This document shows, in pieces, positions 43,819 to 51,641 of a stretch of 64,000 nucleotides of DNA (positions within the stretch are counted from its first letter, which is position 1; each line of letters starts with the position of its first letter). This DNA comes from SbD1 sp039679945. Lineage in GTDB: Bacteria > Desulfobacterota > Syntrophobacteria > Syntrophobacterales > Syntrophobacteraceae. The translations under genes were made by a program, and so were the position numbers. The notes under the pieces were generated by a model. That model had not been told where the DNA came from, did not search any database, and saw only the letters and a list, made by a program, of their open reading frames with translations. The stretch spans positions 44,738 through 108,737 of the forward strand of contig JBDKTY010000081.1 in NCBI GenBank assembly GCA_039679945.1, in the 5' to 3' direction.

Positions 43819-43997
43819 TTGAGAGTACAAGCCCCTCTTTAGCGTGGGAAGGAGTAATAGAAGCAATAGCTTTTCCGCCACGGACCCACGGTCCCTTCCA
43901 CCCGTCGAGACTTCTCAATAAACAGCTTTTGAGAGTGAGCAATTTCAATGACTTACGAAACTTACTTCGTCATCGGCTTTTCATCAATCCGGCGTAT

Positions 43998-44060
43998 GCT
44001 GTTTTTTCTGCTACGCCTTGCCACGCGAAAGCGGGGCTCACTACGCCTCTCAATAAACAC
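43998..44060. repeat. 61-bp MITE-like repeat, copy 2 (inverted)
   Basis: Reverse complement of 26760-26820 with conserved core (CTTGCCACGCGAAAGCGGGG) and GCTGTTT at one end; the other end (AATAAACA) is diverged. A further end-like fragment, TCTCAATAAACAGC, lies at about 43913. Confidence 0.6.
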
Positions 44061-44139
44061 CCTTTCAGAGCTAGCAATATCGCTGACTTACCCGGCCACC
44101 CGACTCATCTGTCCCGTCATTCCGGGGCGAGAACTCTCA

Positions 44140-44173
44140 CCCGTTCGACTCGAGCAATCGGAGAGTAGAACGG
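44140..44173. repeat. Dispersed palindromic repeat, diverged copy
   Basis: Outer arms CCCGTTC and GAACGGG as in the other copies; the centre (GACTCGAGCAATCGGAG) is different. Confidence 0.6.
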
Positions 44174-44357
44174 GCCAGCGTGCTGTTTCCTTACTCGCGC
44201 CCTACCACGCAAATGGGATGTTTATTTCGCGCGGGGCGAACGGAAGTGAGCACTCCAGACAACAGATTCCCGCCACAGGATGAATATTTCCTCGAATTAG
44301 TCGGGACAATCTTTTTTTACCTATTCGAAGTTGCTCATAACCGTAAAGCGGGTCCAA

Positions 44358-44400
44358 TGTATTGCAGATTGCAAGACCATTTCTTGCAATCTGCAATACA
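44358..44400. promoter_or_regulatory. Paired upstream activating sequence, perfect 18-bp inverted repeat
   Basis: TGTATTGCAGATTGCAAG (44358-44375) and its exact reverse complement (44383-44400) flank 7 bases. Each arm contains TTGCA-N3-TGCAA, itself a palindrome, so there are two binding sites with centres 22 bp apart, two helical turns. It ends 71 bp before the -24 box of the promoter at 44471. This is the expected layout for cooperative binding by a sigma-54 activator of the XylR/NtrC type. Confidence 0.85.
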
Positions 44401-44470
44401 TTGCCTCAATAAAACCCCGGAACCTCGCCGCAAGTTCTTGAAAAAAGCCCCTTCATCTCCTGTCCAGTAG

Positions 44471-44487
44471 TTGGTACCGCCATTGCA
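44471..44487 (+). promoter_or_regulatory. Sigma-54 (-24/-12) promoter
   Basis: TTGGTACCGCCATTGCA: invariant GG (44473-44474) and GC (44485-44486) separated by exactly 10 bases, TGGYAC and TTGCA boxes nearly consensus. Expected start of transcription is near 44498. It precedes the MIP18-like gene at 44610 and probably drives the operon through the reductive-dehalogenase-like genes. Confidence 0.85.
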
Positions 44488-44609
44488 CTGCCCGGCACTA
44501 ACCCTTTGTGGTTTTCACAGCATATAGGCACCTCTGTTTCCTTATCTCAAGGATTGAGAAAGAACCTGCTTGCGCGACCTGTGTCGGCGTTGATACCGGG
44601 AAAAGATCC

Positions 44610-45098
44610 ATGAATCGAGTCAGCGATATCATTCGATATCTGGTTATCGCAGTTATTCTCGCGACAATCGTCGCCCTCTTGGTGGTGATGACCTATTCCG
44701 GCTCAATCAAGATGTCGTACCACTGGACGAAATCGCCATCTCAGGCTTCCGTGGAACCAGTCACGGAAGAGCATGTTCGTTCTCTGCTGGCGCGGGTCCT
44801 CGATTCCGAACTGGGGGTAAATATCGTGGAACTCGGCCTGGTCTATGAGATTGGACTGCCGAGTCCAGGCGCCGTGGATGTGACAATGACATTGACCACT
44901 CCTCACTGCCCCTACGGCGGAACGATCATAGACGATATTCAGAAGAACTTGATGGCCGATCAGTCGATAAACGACGCCCGACTGCGCATTGTATTCGAGC
45001 CCGCATGGTCATGGAGTCGCGTGGATAAAGGCGTCCGCGACCGGATCATCAAGCAGTTCTCGTCCGCACCCCCGTTAGCGGGACACAACCATGATTGA
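44610..45098 (+). CDS. Membrane-anchored MIP18/DUF59-family protein
   Basis: 162 residues, ATG with GGGAAAAG upstream. A signal anchor (about 9-30, preceded by Arg) is followed by a MIP18/DUF59 domain (about 48-125: VTEEHVRSLLARVLDSELG, VNIVELGLVYEIGL, MTLTTPHCPYGGTIIDDI). The conserved Cys-Pro of SufT/PaaD-type Fe-S assembly factors is present. Family members are normally cytosolic; by the positive-inside rule the domain here would face the periplasm. First gene after the sigma-54 promoter; overlaps the next gene by 8 bp. A role in metal-cofactor maturation of the exported enzymes is inferred. Confidence 0.82.
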   Translation: MNRVSDIIRYLVIAVILATIVALLVVMTYSGSIKMSYHWTKSPSQASVEPVTEEHVRSLLARVLDSELGVNIVELGLVYEIGLPSPGAVDVTMTLTTPHCPYGGTIIDDIQKNLMADQSINDARLRIVFEPAWSWSRVDKGVRDRIIKQFSSAPPLAGHNHD

Positions 45099-45720
45099 AC
45101 ATCTGCCCATCATCTCCGGGTTCATGCTCGGCCTGTCAACGGGCCCGATCTGCATGGCTACATGCCTGCCCATAGTTTTTCCCTTCGCGCTGAGCGAGGA
45201 CGGCGAGACCGGCGCTGCTCAACGCTGGTACTTCCTGGCAAGGTTCCTGGCGGGGAGGCTCGTGGCCTATATCGCCATGGGTTCCATCACGGGACTGATC
45301 GCAAGCCGACTCGGCTATGCAGGAACCAAAATCGGCATTTATGCATGGTTGGTTCTTTCGCTGATTCTGATTGCCTACGGTCTGGGCGCCGGCATCAAAC
45401 ATGTCGGCTTTTGCAGGCTCGTCGCGCGCGGTGTCGCGGCTCAGTCTTTCCCTTACGTCCTGGGATTCCTGACCGGACTATCGATCTGTCCGCCTTTTCT
45501 CCTCGCTCTAAGCTACGTGATGGAGCAGTCCGCCAACATGATATTCGCCATTGTATTCTTTGTATCTTTCTTCTGCGCAACCAGCCTGTACGTCTTGCCC
45601 ATCGGGATTATTGGCCATCTGCCGCATCAAGTGTGGTTTCGCATGGTGGGACGTTTTGCCGCCGTCCTGAGCGGCCTGTTCTTTTTATGGCAGGGACTGA
45701 CCAGTTTAATGAGGATTTAG
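45091..45720 (+). CDS. CcdA/DsbD-like (SafE-type) membrane protein
   Basis: 209 residues, six hydrophobic helices. GFMLGLSTGPICMATCLPIV with the C-x3-C pair and the second-half GFLTGLSICPPFLLALSYVM match the DsbD_2/CcdA-type fold, in which cysteines in the two halves move reducing equivalents across the membrane. Here there are CMATC in the first half and a single SICPP in the second. Overlaps the MIP18 gene by 8 bp. Reductant delivery to an extracytoplasmic cofactor-assembly step, or sulfur or metal export, would fit. It could also be a UreH/SafE-like metal transporter. Confidence 0.8.
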   Translation: MIEHLPIISGFMLGLSTGPICMATCLPIVFPFALSEDGETGAAQRWYFLARFLAGRLVAYIAMGSITGLIASRLGYAGTKIGIYAWLVLSLILIAYGLGAGIKHVGFCRLVARGVAAQSFPYVLGFLTGLSICPPFLLALSYVMEQSANMIFAIVFFVSFFCATSLYVLPIGIIGHLPHQVWFRMVGRFAAVLSGLFFLWQGLTSLMRI

Positions 45721-45847
45721 GTATGCAACACATGGCTGCACGCTTCAGCGGAGTCGTCAACCCTTACCTGACAGAGATCAATGATCCGGACATCCGCGGG
45801 TTTTTGGTAAGCAAAAGATCCCGGATGTGCGCGTGGAATCACCTGGC

Positions 45848-45999
45848 AAATATGTGCGAGTGGGAGGGGTGCCGCTGGTGTGGCTCTCATGTGGCTTGTG
45901 GCCTAAAAATAGAGGAGGGAAGCATGGGCATTTGACGGATTCTCGGAGGGGGGGAGTGGGCCGCCGCGGGTGCGGCTCCCATGTGATTGGCTTCATAGT
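45848..45999 (+). pseudogene. Two vestigial copies of the 5' end of the following dehalogenase-like gene
   Basis: 45848-45915 aligns with 46027-46098 inside the gene at 46012: both start AAATA(C/T)GT and continue through GCC-GCx-GGT-GxG-GCx-CTC-AT. Read in the matching frame the remnant gives GAAGVALMWLVA then a stop, against GAAGAALIWLVA in the intact gene. A second shorter remnant (about 45956-45999) gives AAAGAAPM, stop, LAS. No coding continuity remains. They suggest tandem duplication and decay upstream of the gene. A 70-codon frame with good ribosome site (45723-45935) runs through the first remnant in another frame and is probably chance. Confidence 0.65.
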
Positions 46000-46011
46000 G
46001 CAGGAGAAGGC

Positions 46012-47922
46012 ATGAATTCTACCAACAAATACGTTCTCGTGGGCTTGTGGGGAGCCGCCGGTGCGGCCCTCATATGGCTCGTGGCCACAAATTGGAGCTT
46101 GAATGCACTACTGTGGTTCTTCGTTTTTGCAGCAATGGCTCTGGCTAGTTGGGGCCTGAAATTCCAGATAAGTGAGAAAGCCGCCAAAGTCGCATCACTT
46201 TCGGTTTTTGGCTTCTGGACACTGTTTGCATTTTTTCTCTTTTTTCCTTTCCCCATCCCGGATGCACCCGAATACATCGTGGATGAGGTGCACCGTTTCA
46301 GTGAACTCGAACATGGATGGGCGCGCGCGGCAACGGGGGCGCTCGGTCCAAACCTGGCGGGTGCGGGCTGGCATGTCTACAACGATCCTTCCGAAACTAC
46401 CGGCTTGGATCCAAGGTTGCCGGGCGCCATAGCAGGTTTTCCGGCAGCCCGTTCATTTTTCGGTGGGACACTGGTGCTGGAGCCATTCCGCGCCGGGTCG
46501 ACAAAGGGCGGCGTCCCCCCCACCACGGAGAAATATGCACTCCAGGGTTGGGATGGTGACCATCGCGAGAAAAAGATTGGATGGAACACGGGCAATTTTC
46601 TCTTTGGGGACGTAGCCAATGCGGTGGGTCATGAGCGTGCGACTTACGAACCCCATGAAAATACGCTGATGATCCAAGCGATGGTGAAGTGGCTCGGGGG
46701 CGTTGAGTGTGCCATCGCGGCCGTGGATCCCAGATGGATCTACTCGCACCATTTGATGTCCGGCGGAGCGCCGGCCGAACTGGGCGAGTTGAAGAACCTG
46801 AAATACGGCATTCAGATCCTTATCGATCAAAGCTGGGATCGTGTGCATAACGACCCCGGTGACGGCTGGTGGTCGATGCCGAAGAGCGGAGCCGCGTACA
46901 GTACGAGCGCGTGGATCGCCGTTCGCCTGTCACAGGTTCTGCGGGACATGGGCTATGAAGCGCGTGCTGGTTATGGCCCATTCATTTATGACACCATTGA
47001 AACTCCTTTTTCGGTCTATGGCGGAGCGGGTGAGTTCGGTCGTCTGAGCGATGCCGTGGTTCCCGCCGCTGGTGGTCTGCGCTTCAAATCCGCGGTCGTC
47101 CTGACTGATTTTCCTCTTGTGGCCGAAAAGAAGAAAGGATTCGGCATCACACGCATGTGTGCGCACTGCGATCGTTGCGCCCGAGCCTGCCCCGTTGCCT
47201 CCATCCCCATGGGCGGACCCACCGTGGAAAATGGCGTTGAAATGTGGCAGGTCGACAAGGATAAGTGCGCGCGCTTCCGCGCCGGCAACCTTGAGGGAAA
47301 CTGCTGTAACGAATGTCTACGAGTCTGTCCCTACAACAAACCACTGACAACATTTCACAAGGTGGGCAACTACATAATTCGGCATTCCTACATAGCCCCC
47401 TATCTTTTCGGAAACGTCAACGCTCTTGGTTTGGAAGACTGGCTGGAGTTTGAGGAATCCGACGATGCAGGCCAGTACAATAGAAACAGGCCGGCGCGGT
47501 GGGTACTGGAAGAACCCGGATTCAAAATGCCGCTCCCGTATCAGGTCGCCAACTACATCTACACCGAAGAGGATCGATCCACCGCGGAAGAGTGGTCGAC
47601 CGGAATCGGCGCGAAGATGGGGCGAATCGGTTTGACTTACAAAGGAGTGGAATGGGGCGAGATCCCGAAAGACCGGTTCGATGCCCAGGGACGCAGCCGC
47701 AATGTTCATGCCGACTATCCGCAGGGAGAGCTTCCCCATGACATGAAGCTGCCGGGTAAAGCAATCACCAAGGCCGAAGCGGAAGCTTTGCTGAAATCGG
47801 GCAAGGCGTTTACGGGAGGATCCAATCACGCGGATAACAACGTCTACCCACCTCGGTCCAAGTACGAGCGCGGAAAGGTATCGTATGAAGAGGCGGTGAA
47901 GATGTGGCAGGCCGAGAAATAA
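46012..47922 (+). CDS. Membrane-anchored reductive dehalogenase-like protein 1
   Basis: 636 residues; ATG with AGGAGAAGG upstream. Three N-terminal helices (about 7-25, 31-48, 60-80) replace the twin-arginine signal of classical RdhA. The large middle region matches the corrinoid-binding RdhA/QueG-like fold (VRLSQVLRDMGYEARAGYGP, AAGGLRFKSAVVLTDFPLV). Two [4Fe-4S] motifs follow: CAHCDRCARACPVASIP and C-x12-CNECLRVCPYNKP. A C-terminal tail of about 150 residues is extra. By positive-inside rule the catalytic part would be outside. Family members remove halogens by cobamide chemistry, or are related reductases of unknown substrate. Confidence 0.85.
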   Translation: MNSTNKYVLVGLWGAAGAALIWLVATNWSLNALLWFFVFAAMALASWGLKFQISEKAAKVASLSVFGFWTLFAFFLFFPFPIPDAPEYIVDEVHRFSELEHGWARAATGALGPNLAGAGWHVYNDPSETTGLDPRLPGAIAGFPAARSFFGGTLVLEPFRAGSTKGGVPPTTEKYALQGWDGDHREKKIGWNTGNFLFGDVANAVGHERATYEPHENTLMIQAMVKWLGGVECAIAAVDPRWIYSHHLMSGGAPAELGELKNLKYGIQILIDQSWDRVHNDPGDGWWSMPKSGAAYSTSAWIAVRLSQVLRDMGYEARAGYGPFIYDTIETPFSVYGGAGEFGRLSDAVVPAAGGLRFKSAVVLTDFPLVAEKKKGFGITRMCAHCDRCARACPVASIPMGGPTVENGVEMWQVDKDKCARFRAGNLEGNCCNECLRVCPYNKPLTTFHKVGNYIIRHSYIAPYLFGNVNALGLEDWLEFEESDDAGQYNRNRPARWVLEEPGFKMPLPYQVANYIYTEEDRSTAEEWSTGIGAKMGRIGLTYKGVEWGEIPKDRFDAQGRSRNVHADYPQGELPHDMKLPGKAITKAEAEALLKSGKAFTGGSNHADNNVYPPRSKYERGKVSYEEAVKMWQAEK

Positions 47923-47932
47923 GGAGGACAAG

Positions 47933-48199
47933 ATGCAAAACATGCTGACGTTCAATCTCAAGTTTCGCTGGTACAAGCTGCTACTGTTCTCGGTGGAGGC
48001 AGGGCTCCTTGCATTCGGTTTCTGGGCGTTTCTGGATACCGTTTCCGTGGGAGCGTCACATGCCGCCTTCCGGTTCCTTTTGCTGTTCGTGATCTGGAGC
48101 CTTCCGGGGATGGCTGTGCTGGCCTTCGTCCGCCCTCGGAACGGGGCAGAGGCAAAGTACACCTCCATCCCGAAAGTTAAGCAGGAAGCGGGGGCATAG
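47933..48199 (+). CDS. Small two-helix membrane protein (possible RdhB-like anchor)
   Basis: 88 residues with strong AAGGAGG site 10 bp after the preceding stop. Two helices (about 17-35 and 45-63) with both ends predicted cytoplasmic; N-terminus KFRWYKLLLFSVEAGLLAF, basic C-terminus. In classical operons a small membrane protein RdhB anchors RdhA. This one is similar in size but has two helices rather than three and no motif I can match, and the enzymes here have their own anchors. Likely a complex subunit, for example in quinone or electron contact. Confidence 0.7.
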   Translation: MQNMLTFNLKFRWYKLLLFSVEAGLLAFGFWAFLDTVSVGASHAAFRFLLLFVIWSLPGMAVLAFVRPRNGAEAKYTSIPKVKQEAGA

Positions 48200-48287
48200 A
48201 TGTGCCCCACCGGACGGGACCATGCCTTACCGGCGTGGGCCCGTTCGGGCGGCACGGCAGGATTGACTCGGGATTCGGGGCAAGGCC

Positions 48288-49763
48288 ATGAAGTGGATAC
48301 ACAACAGGTTGCGGTGGTATGAGGTCGGATCGGTACTCCTGATCCTAGGCATCGCCCTCCTCGCATTTCTCCTGGCGGTAGCGGCGCTCGATGAACACGA
48401 GATGAAAGCATGCGCTGTATCAGCCTTCATCACTGTTCTTGCCTTGCTCGCACTCCTGGCGGGAATTCTTCTCAAGCGGCGCGGACTGCTGGAAGGACGG
48501 ACTGTTCGTCGCACGCTGGCAGCGTGCAATCTGCTCAGTGTGCTCTTCCTGGCCTCTTTGCTTATTCGCTCGGATTACAGCCTGGACAAGAAGGATGTAC
48601 GGCAAAACCTGATCGGCGAGATCAGCTATGACGCCACCCTGCAACCGGGCAATGAGGTGCTGCTGAATCTCGAAAAAGCAGTGAACAAGGACGTACTGAC
48701 GTTCTCGATTTATGACGTGTGCGTGGGAAAGGTTTCCCATCGCGTCCTGCGTGACGGTCCCGTGGCCGAGGACCGCGTCGAGGTGACCAGCCCGGCGCTC
48801 CTGACGGAGAAGATTAAAGCCGACGCCAAGGCATTGGGAGCTGATGTGGTCGGGATTACAGAGCTGGATCCGCGGTTCGCTTTCACGAAAGACAACGATG
48901 GCAATCCGGTCCATTTGAAACACAGGTACGCGATCGTGATCGGCAAAGGACTGGACTACCGTCTTTCCAATCCCGCCGCACCCGGCCCCTGGACAAAGCA
49001 GTACTCCGCAATCCCCGAAGAGCTTGCCGCGATCCTCTCGGGCAAGAATATCAACTCTACTCATGTAATTCCTCCAGCGGACATCGAGGAAATGCGCCAG
49101 ACGCTGGAATTCTTTCAGGACGGGGGAAGAATAGCCGTCGAACTGGCCGGAGAGATTCGGTCTTTCGGGTACCCGGCGCGAGCGCATTTCGGTCGCTGGA
49201 GTGAGATCCAGGTTGTACCGGTTGCGATAGAAGCCGGCCTGGGCGAACTGGGAAAGAACGGAGTACTGATCAGCCCGAAGTTCGGCCCGCGCGGCAGCTT
49301 TCCAATCGTCACCACCGACCTGCCGCTCATACCCGACAGCCAAGTGGACCTCGGCATTCAGGAGTTCTGCCGGATGTGCAGCAAATGCGCCCGAGCCTGT
49401 CCCGTGCGGGCGATTCCGACCGGAGAGCCAGCGCTTGTGAATGGGCTGTCCAAATGGCCGCTGGACGGCAATAAGTGTTGGGCTTTTATCAAGGAAAATC
49501 CTAAGTGCATGGCCTGCATGGGCGCTTGCCCATACAACAAAAAGGACCTCGCGATACATCGTCTCGCCGGTTGGCTTATCGCGCGGAAATCGATTGTCGC
49601 CAACTGGCTGCTGGTCAAACTCGACGATGCGCTCGGATACGGCGCGACCGCTCTCGCCTTCGAGAAGCAATCAAGAACCGGTGCTCCGGGCAACGCACCC
49701 GCCGGAACACTGAACGGAAATACCGGTGCTGTCGGGAGTTCGACAATGGGTACGCTAAAGTGA
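48288..49763 (+). CDS. Membrane-anchored reductive dehalogenase-like protein 2
   Basis: 491 residues. Again three N-terminal helices (about 13-34, 41-61, 79-94), with a basic cytoplasmic loop KRRGLLEGRTVRR. The RdhA/QueG-type core includes DAKALGADVVGITELDPRF, YAIVIGKGLDY, VAIEAGLGELGKNGVLISPK and FGPRGSFPIVTTDLPLI. Two [4Fe-4S] motifs: CRMCSKCARACPVRAIPTGE and C-x9-CMACMGACPYNKKD. Closer to classical RdhA length than the first protein. The C-terminal 35 residues are Gly/Ala/Thr-rich and probably disordered. Both proteins are in one operon and may form a heteromeric complex or act in series. Confidence 0.87.
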   Translation: MKWIHNRLRWYEVGSVLLILGIALLAFLLAVAALDEHEMKACAVSAFITVLALLALLAGILLKRRGLLEGRTVRRTLAACNLLSVLFLASLLIRSDYSLDKKDVRQNLIGEISYDATLQPGNEVLLNLEKAVNKDVLTFSIYDVCVGKVSHRVLRDGPVAEDRVEVTSPALLTEKIKADAKALGADVVGITELDPRFAFTKDNDGNPVHLKHRYAIVIGKGLDYRLSNPAAPGPWTKQYSAIPEELAAILSGKNINSTHVIPPADIEEMRQTLEFFQDGGRIAVELAGEIRSFGYPARAHFGRWSEIQVVPVAIEAGLGELGKNGVLISPKFGPRGSFPIVTTDLPLIPDSQVDLGIQEFCRMCSKCARACPVRAIPTGEPALVNGLSKWPLDGNKCWAFIKENPKCMACMGACPYNKKDLAIHRLAGWLIARKSIVANWLLVKLDDALGYGATALAFEKQSRTGAPGNAPAGTLNGNTGAVGSSTMGTLK

Positions 49764-50039
49764 ATGCACACCCTAATGCAGGAGCTGATTATTCCCGAAG
49801 AAATTCTATTTCTGAAGCAGCCTGTACGCAACGAGCCGCTCATCGAAGCTGGGAGATTCGGGAGGCTTTGCCTGACAGGCGGGATTTTGCGCGGGTGACT
49901 GTTGATAGAGATGACCATACTGATTTATCCGTTGGGGGAACGGACGCAATATTGGGTGGTAATTCAACTAATACCAGTAAAATATTTCATCGGTTATTTG
50001 AGGTGGATTGGGGTTCTTTAGACAATACAGGAGGGGCTT

Positions 50040-51014
50040 GTGGTTATAAAACTTCTCAATTGCATTTCAAGGTCACTATTGCTCATTATCCTATCCGTGC
50101 TGATTTTTTCCAATCATGCGCAAGCAACTGAAGGCGGAGGAACTCTATACCCGGGAGGTAATGAAGACTTCATGTCAGGCGCATTACCTCCACCAGGCTT
50201 CTACTACTTGAATTATTTCCTCTATCAGCATTCCGGCGACTTTAGCGATGTAAGAATACCGCAGGGAACTCCAGGGGCCGGGAACAAAATATCCACTCTT
50301 ACCAATGGAGCAGCTCCGGATTTCGATTTAAACGTAGTCGCTAATGTTTTTCGCTTCGTCTATGTCACTCCTATAAAGATATTCGGCGCCAACTGGGCAA
50401 TGCACGCCATCCTGCCGGTTTTGAATGTCGATGCCAAGCTTAGACTTCCCAACGGAGCGACTCTATTTGATGGAAGTGATGCCGGGATAGGGGACATCAC
50501 GATAGACCCGATTATTCTTGGATGGCATTTCGGGAAGAATTTTCACCTCATTACCGGTCTCGATATTACGGCGCCAACGGGTCAGTATGATCAAACCAGT
50601 GCCGTGAACGTAGGTAGAAACTATTTTGAATTCGAGCCGGTCATGGCATTCACTTACTTGCATGACCGCGGGTTTGAAGCATCGATAAAGTTAATGTACG
50701 ATTTCAATATGAAAAACAACTCCACGGACTACCAATCAGGCCAGGAATTCCACTTTGATTATCTGATAGGCCAGCATTACTGCGATTGGATGTTCGGCGT
50801 CGGCGGCCAATTCTATCAGCAGTCAACCGACGATGAATTCCCGGGGCAGTCTTTGGACTTTGACGGCAACAGGGGCCAGGCCTTCAGCATTGGTCCGGCG
50901 ATCCAGTATCAGTACAAGAACATGTTCTTCGGTCTCAAGTATCAGCATGACGTAGTTTCGGAGAATCGCCCGGAGGCTCAAAAAGTCTGGGTGAGATTCA
51001 CATATGCCTTCTAG
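50040..51014 (+). CDS. Outer-membrane channel, Phenol_MetA_deg (SphA-like) family
   Basis: 324 residues, GTG start with GGAGGGG. Signal peptide (about 10-30, ends NHAQA). The rest is beta-strand-rich with the family marks: GGGTLYPGGNEDFMSGALPP, GFYYLNYFLYQ, GADWAM-like GANWAMHAILPVLNVD, GDITIDPIILGWHFGKNFH and a C-terminal aromatic residue (VRFTYAF), typical for outer-membrane beta-barrels. Related genes stand in pathways for phenol and other aromatic or hydrophobic compounds and are thought to aid uptake. Its place after a XylR-type activator and dehalogenase-like genes supports an aromatic or halogenated substrate. Confidence 0.87.
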   Translation: MVIKLLNCISRSLLLIILSVLIFSNHAQATEGGGTLYPGGNEDFMSGALPPPGFYYLNYFLYQHSGDFSDVRIPQGTPGAGNKISTLTNGAAPDFDLNVVANVFRFVYVTPIKIFGANWAMHAILPVLNVDAKLRLPNGATLFDGSDAGIGDITIDPIILGWHFGKNFHLITGLDITAPTGQYDQTSAVNVGRNYFEFEPVMAFTYLHDRGFEASIKLMYDFNMKNNSTDYQSGQEFHFDYLIGQHYCDWMFGVGGQFYQQSTDDEFPGQSLDFDGNRGQAFSIGPAIQYQYKNMFFGLKYQHDVVSENRPEAQKVWVRFTYAF

Positions 51015-51050
51015 GACTTGCCATGGGGGAAGAGAAGCAGCGCGATTGAC

Positions 51051-51087
51051 CCAGTTCATGCTTCGATATCTCCAGCACGAACGGGGG
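51051..51087. repeat. Dispersed palindromic repeat, copy 3
   Basis: Arms CCAGTTC and GAACGGG; centre ATGCTTCGATATCTCCAGC. Confidence 0.65.
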
Positions 51088-51190
51088 AGGATGCTCATCA
51101 CCAGGGGCGAAAGCAGTCTCCGGGAGGTATCGTACGGAGTTGCGTTCAAGATGAGTCTATCCCTAAATTGAAGATGCCGTTCAGAATTGA

Positions 51191-51250
51191 CCCGTTCTAC
51201 CCTTCGATACCTCAGGGCGAACGGGGGTATATCCTCTTGAACGCAAATTC
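51191..51250. repeat. Dispersed palindromic repeat, copy 4, with conserved flank
   Basis: Palindrome 51191-51227 (CCCGTTC...GAACGGG) followed by a flank ending TCTTGAACGCAAATTCG. The whole unit of about 60 bp is present inverted at 62690-62755. Confidence 0.7.
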
Positions 51251-51441
51251 GTATCAAAGAGTGGATGCGTCCGCGCGGTGCTCCGGCACGAACGCTTGTG
51301 TACGGAAGTTCCTTGTATGCTGCTTCCGTTGCGGATGTATCCGTGGTTTTAGAAATTTATGGAAATATATGCGTCTGTCCGGTCTCATGCATGCCGGGCA
51401 GACGCATTCACGAGCAAGCACGACAGGTTGAAAACAAAAAT

Positions 51442-51618
51442 ATGCTTAACCGGGAAATGTTTCTGAAAAAATTCAGGGAATCGGAATGGAAGTGGTTTAT
51501 CGGATCGGGCGTCGTGGTCGGAGTTCTTTTTAATGTTGCCCTCCAGGCCCGCCCTTATGATCTCGGGGGACTCGCGGGCGGTATTCTGAGCGCGGTTCTC
51601 ATTTATCTGATGGCATAA
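51442..51618 (+). CDS. Small membrane protein of unknown function
   Basis: 58 residues: charged N-terminus (MLNREMFLKKFRESEWKW) then one or two hydrophobic segments (FIGSGVVVGVLFNVAL; GLAGGILSAVLIYLMA). The ribosome site is weak. It is 23 bp before the cysteine-rich gene and in the same direction as the following operon. I do not recognise the family. Confidence 0.55.
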   Translation: MLNREMFLKKFRESEWKWFIGSGVVVGVLFNVALQARPYDLGGLAGGILSAVLIYLMA

Positions 51619-51641
51619 GTATAAGTACCAAAGGCAAAAGA

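Larger units (their letters stand above)
43819..44357. other. Repeat-rich intergenic region
   Basis: About 540 bp without a gene. It holds a direct repeat of about 45 bp starting TCTCAATAAACA at about 43913 and 44047, each ending TGACTTAC; an inverted copy of the MITE-like element (43998-44060); and a CCCGTTC/GAACGGG palindrome (44140-44173). It separates the activator gene from its probable target promoter. Confidence 0.65.
51015..51441. other. Repeat-rich intergenic region
   Basis: About 430 bp without a supported gene. Two copies of the palindromic repeat (51051-51087, 51191-51227); the second continues into TCTTGAACGCAAATTCG, also found inverted at 62690. It splits the cluster into two possible transcripts; no strong promoter is visible. 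Confidence 0.6.

Noticed and set aside
45723..45935. 70-codon frame with a good ribosome site, Cys- and Trp-rich (MCEWEGCRWCGSH)
   Set aside because: Its second half runs, in a different frame, through a degenerate copy of the next gene's 5' end, which explains the composition. Kept out of the gene list.
48200..48287. Possible terminator hairpin between the small membrane protein and dehalogenase-like gene 2
   Set aside because: Only imperfect pairing (GGGACCATGCC with GGCGTGGGCCC) and no T-run; the short gap fits one operon.
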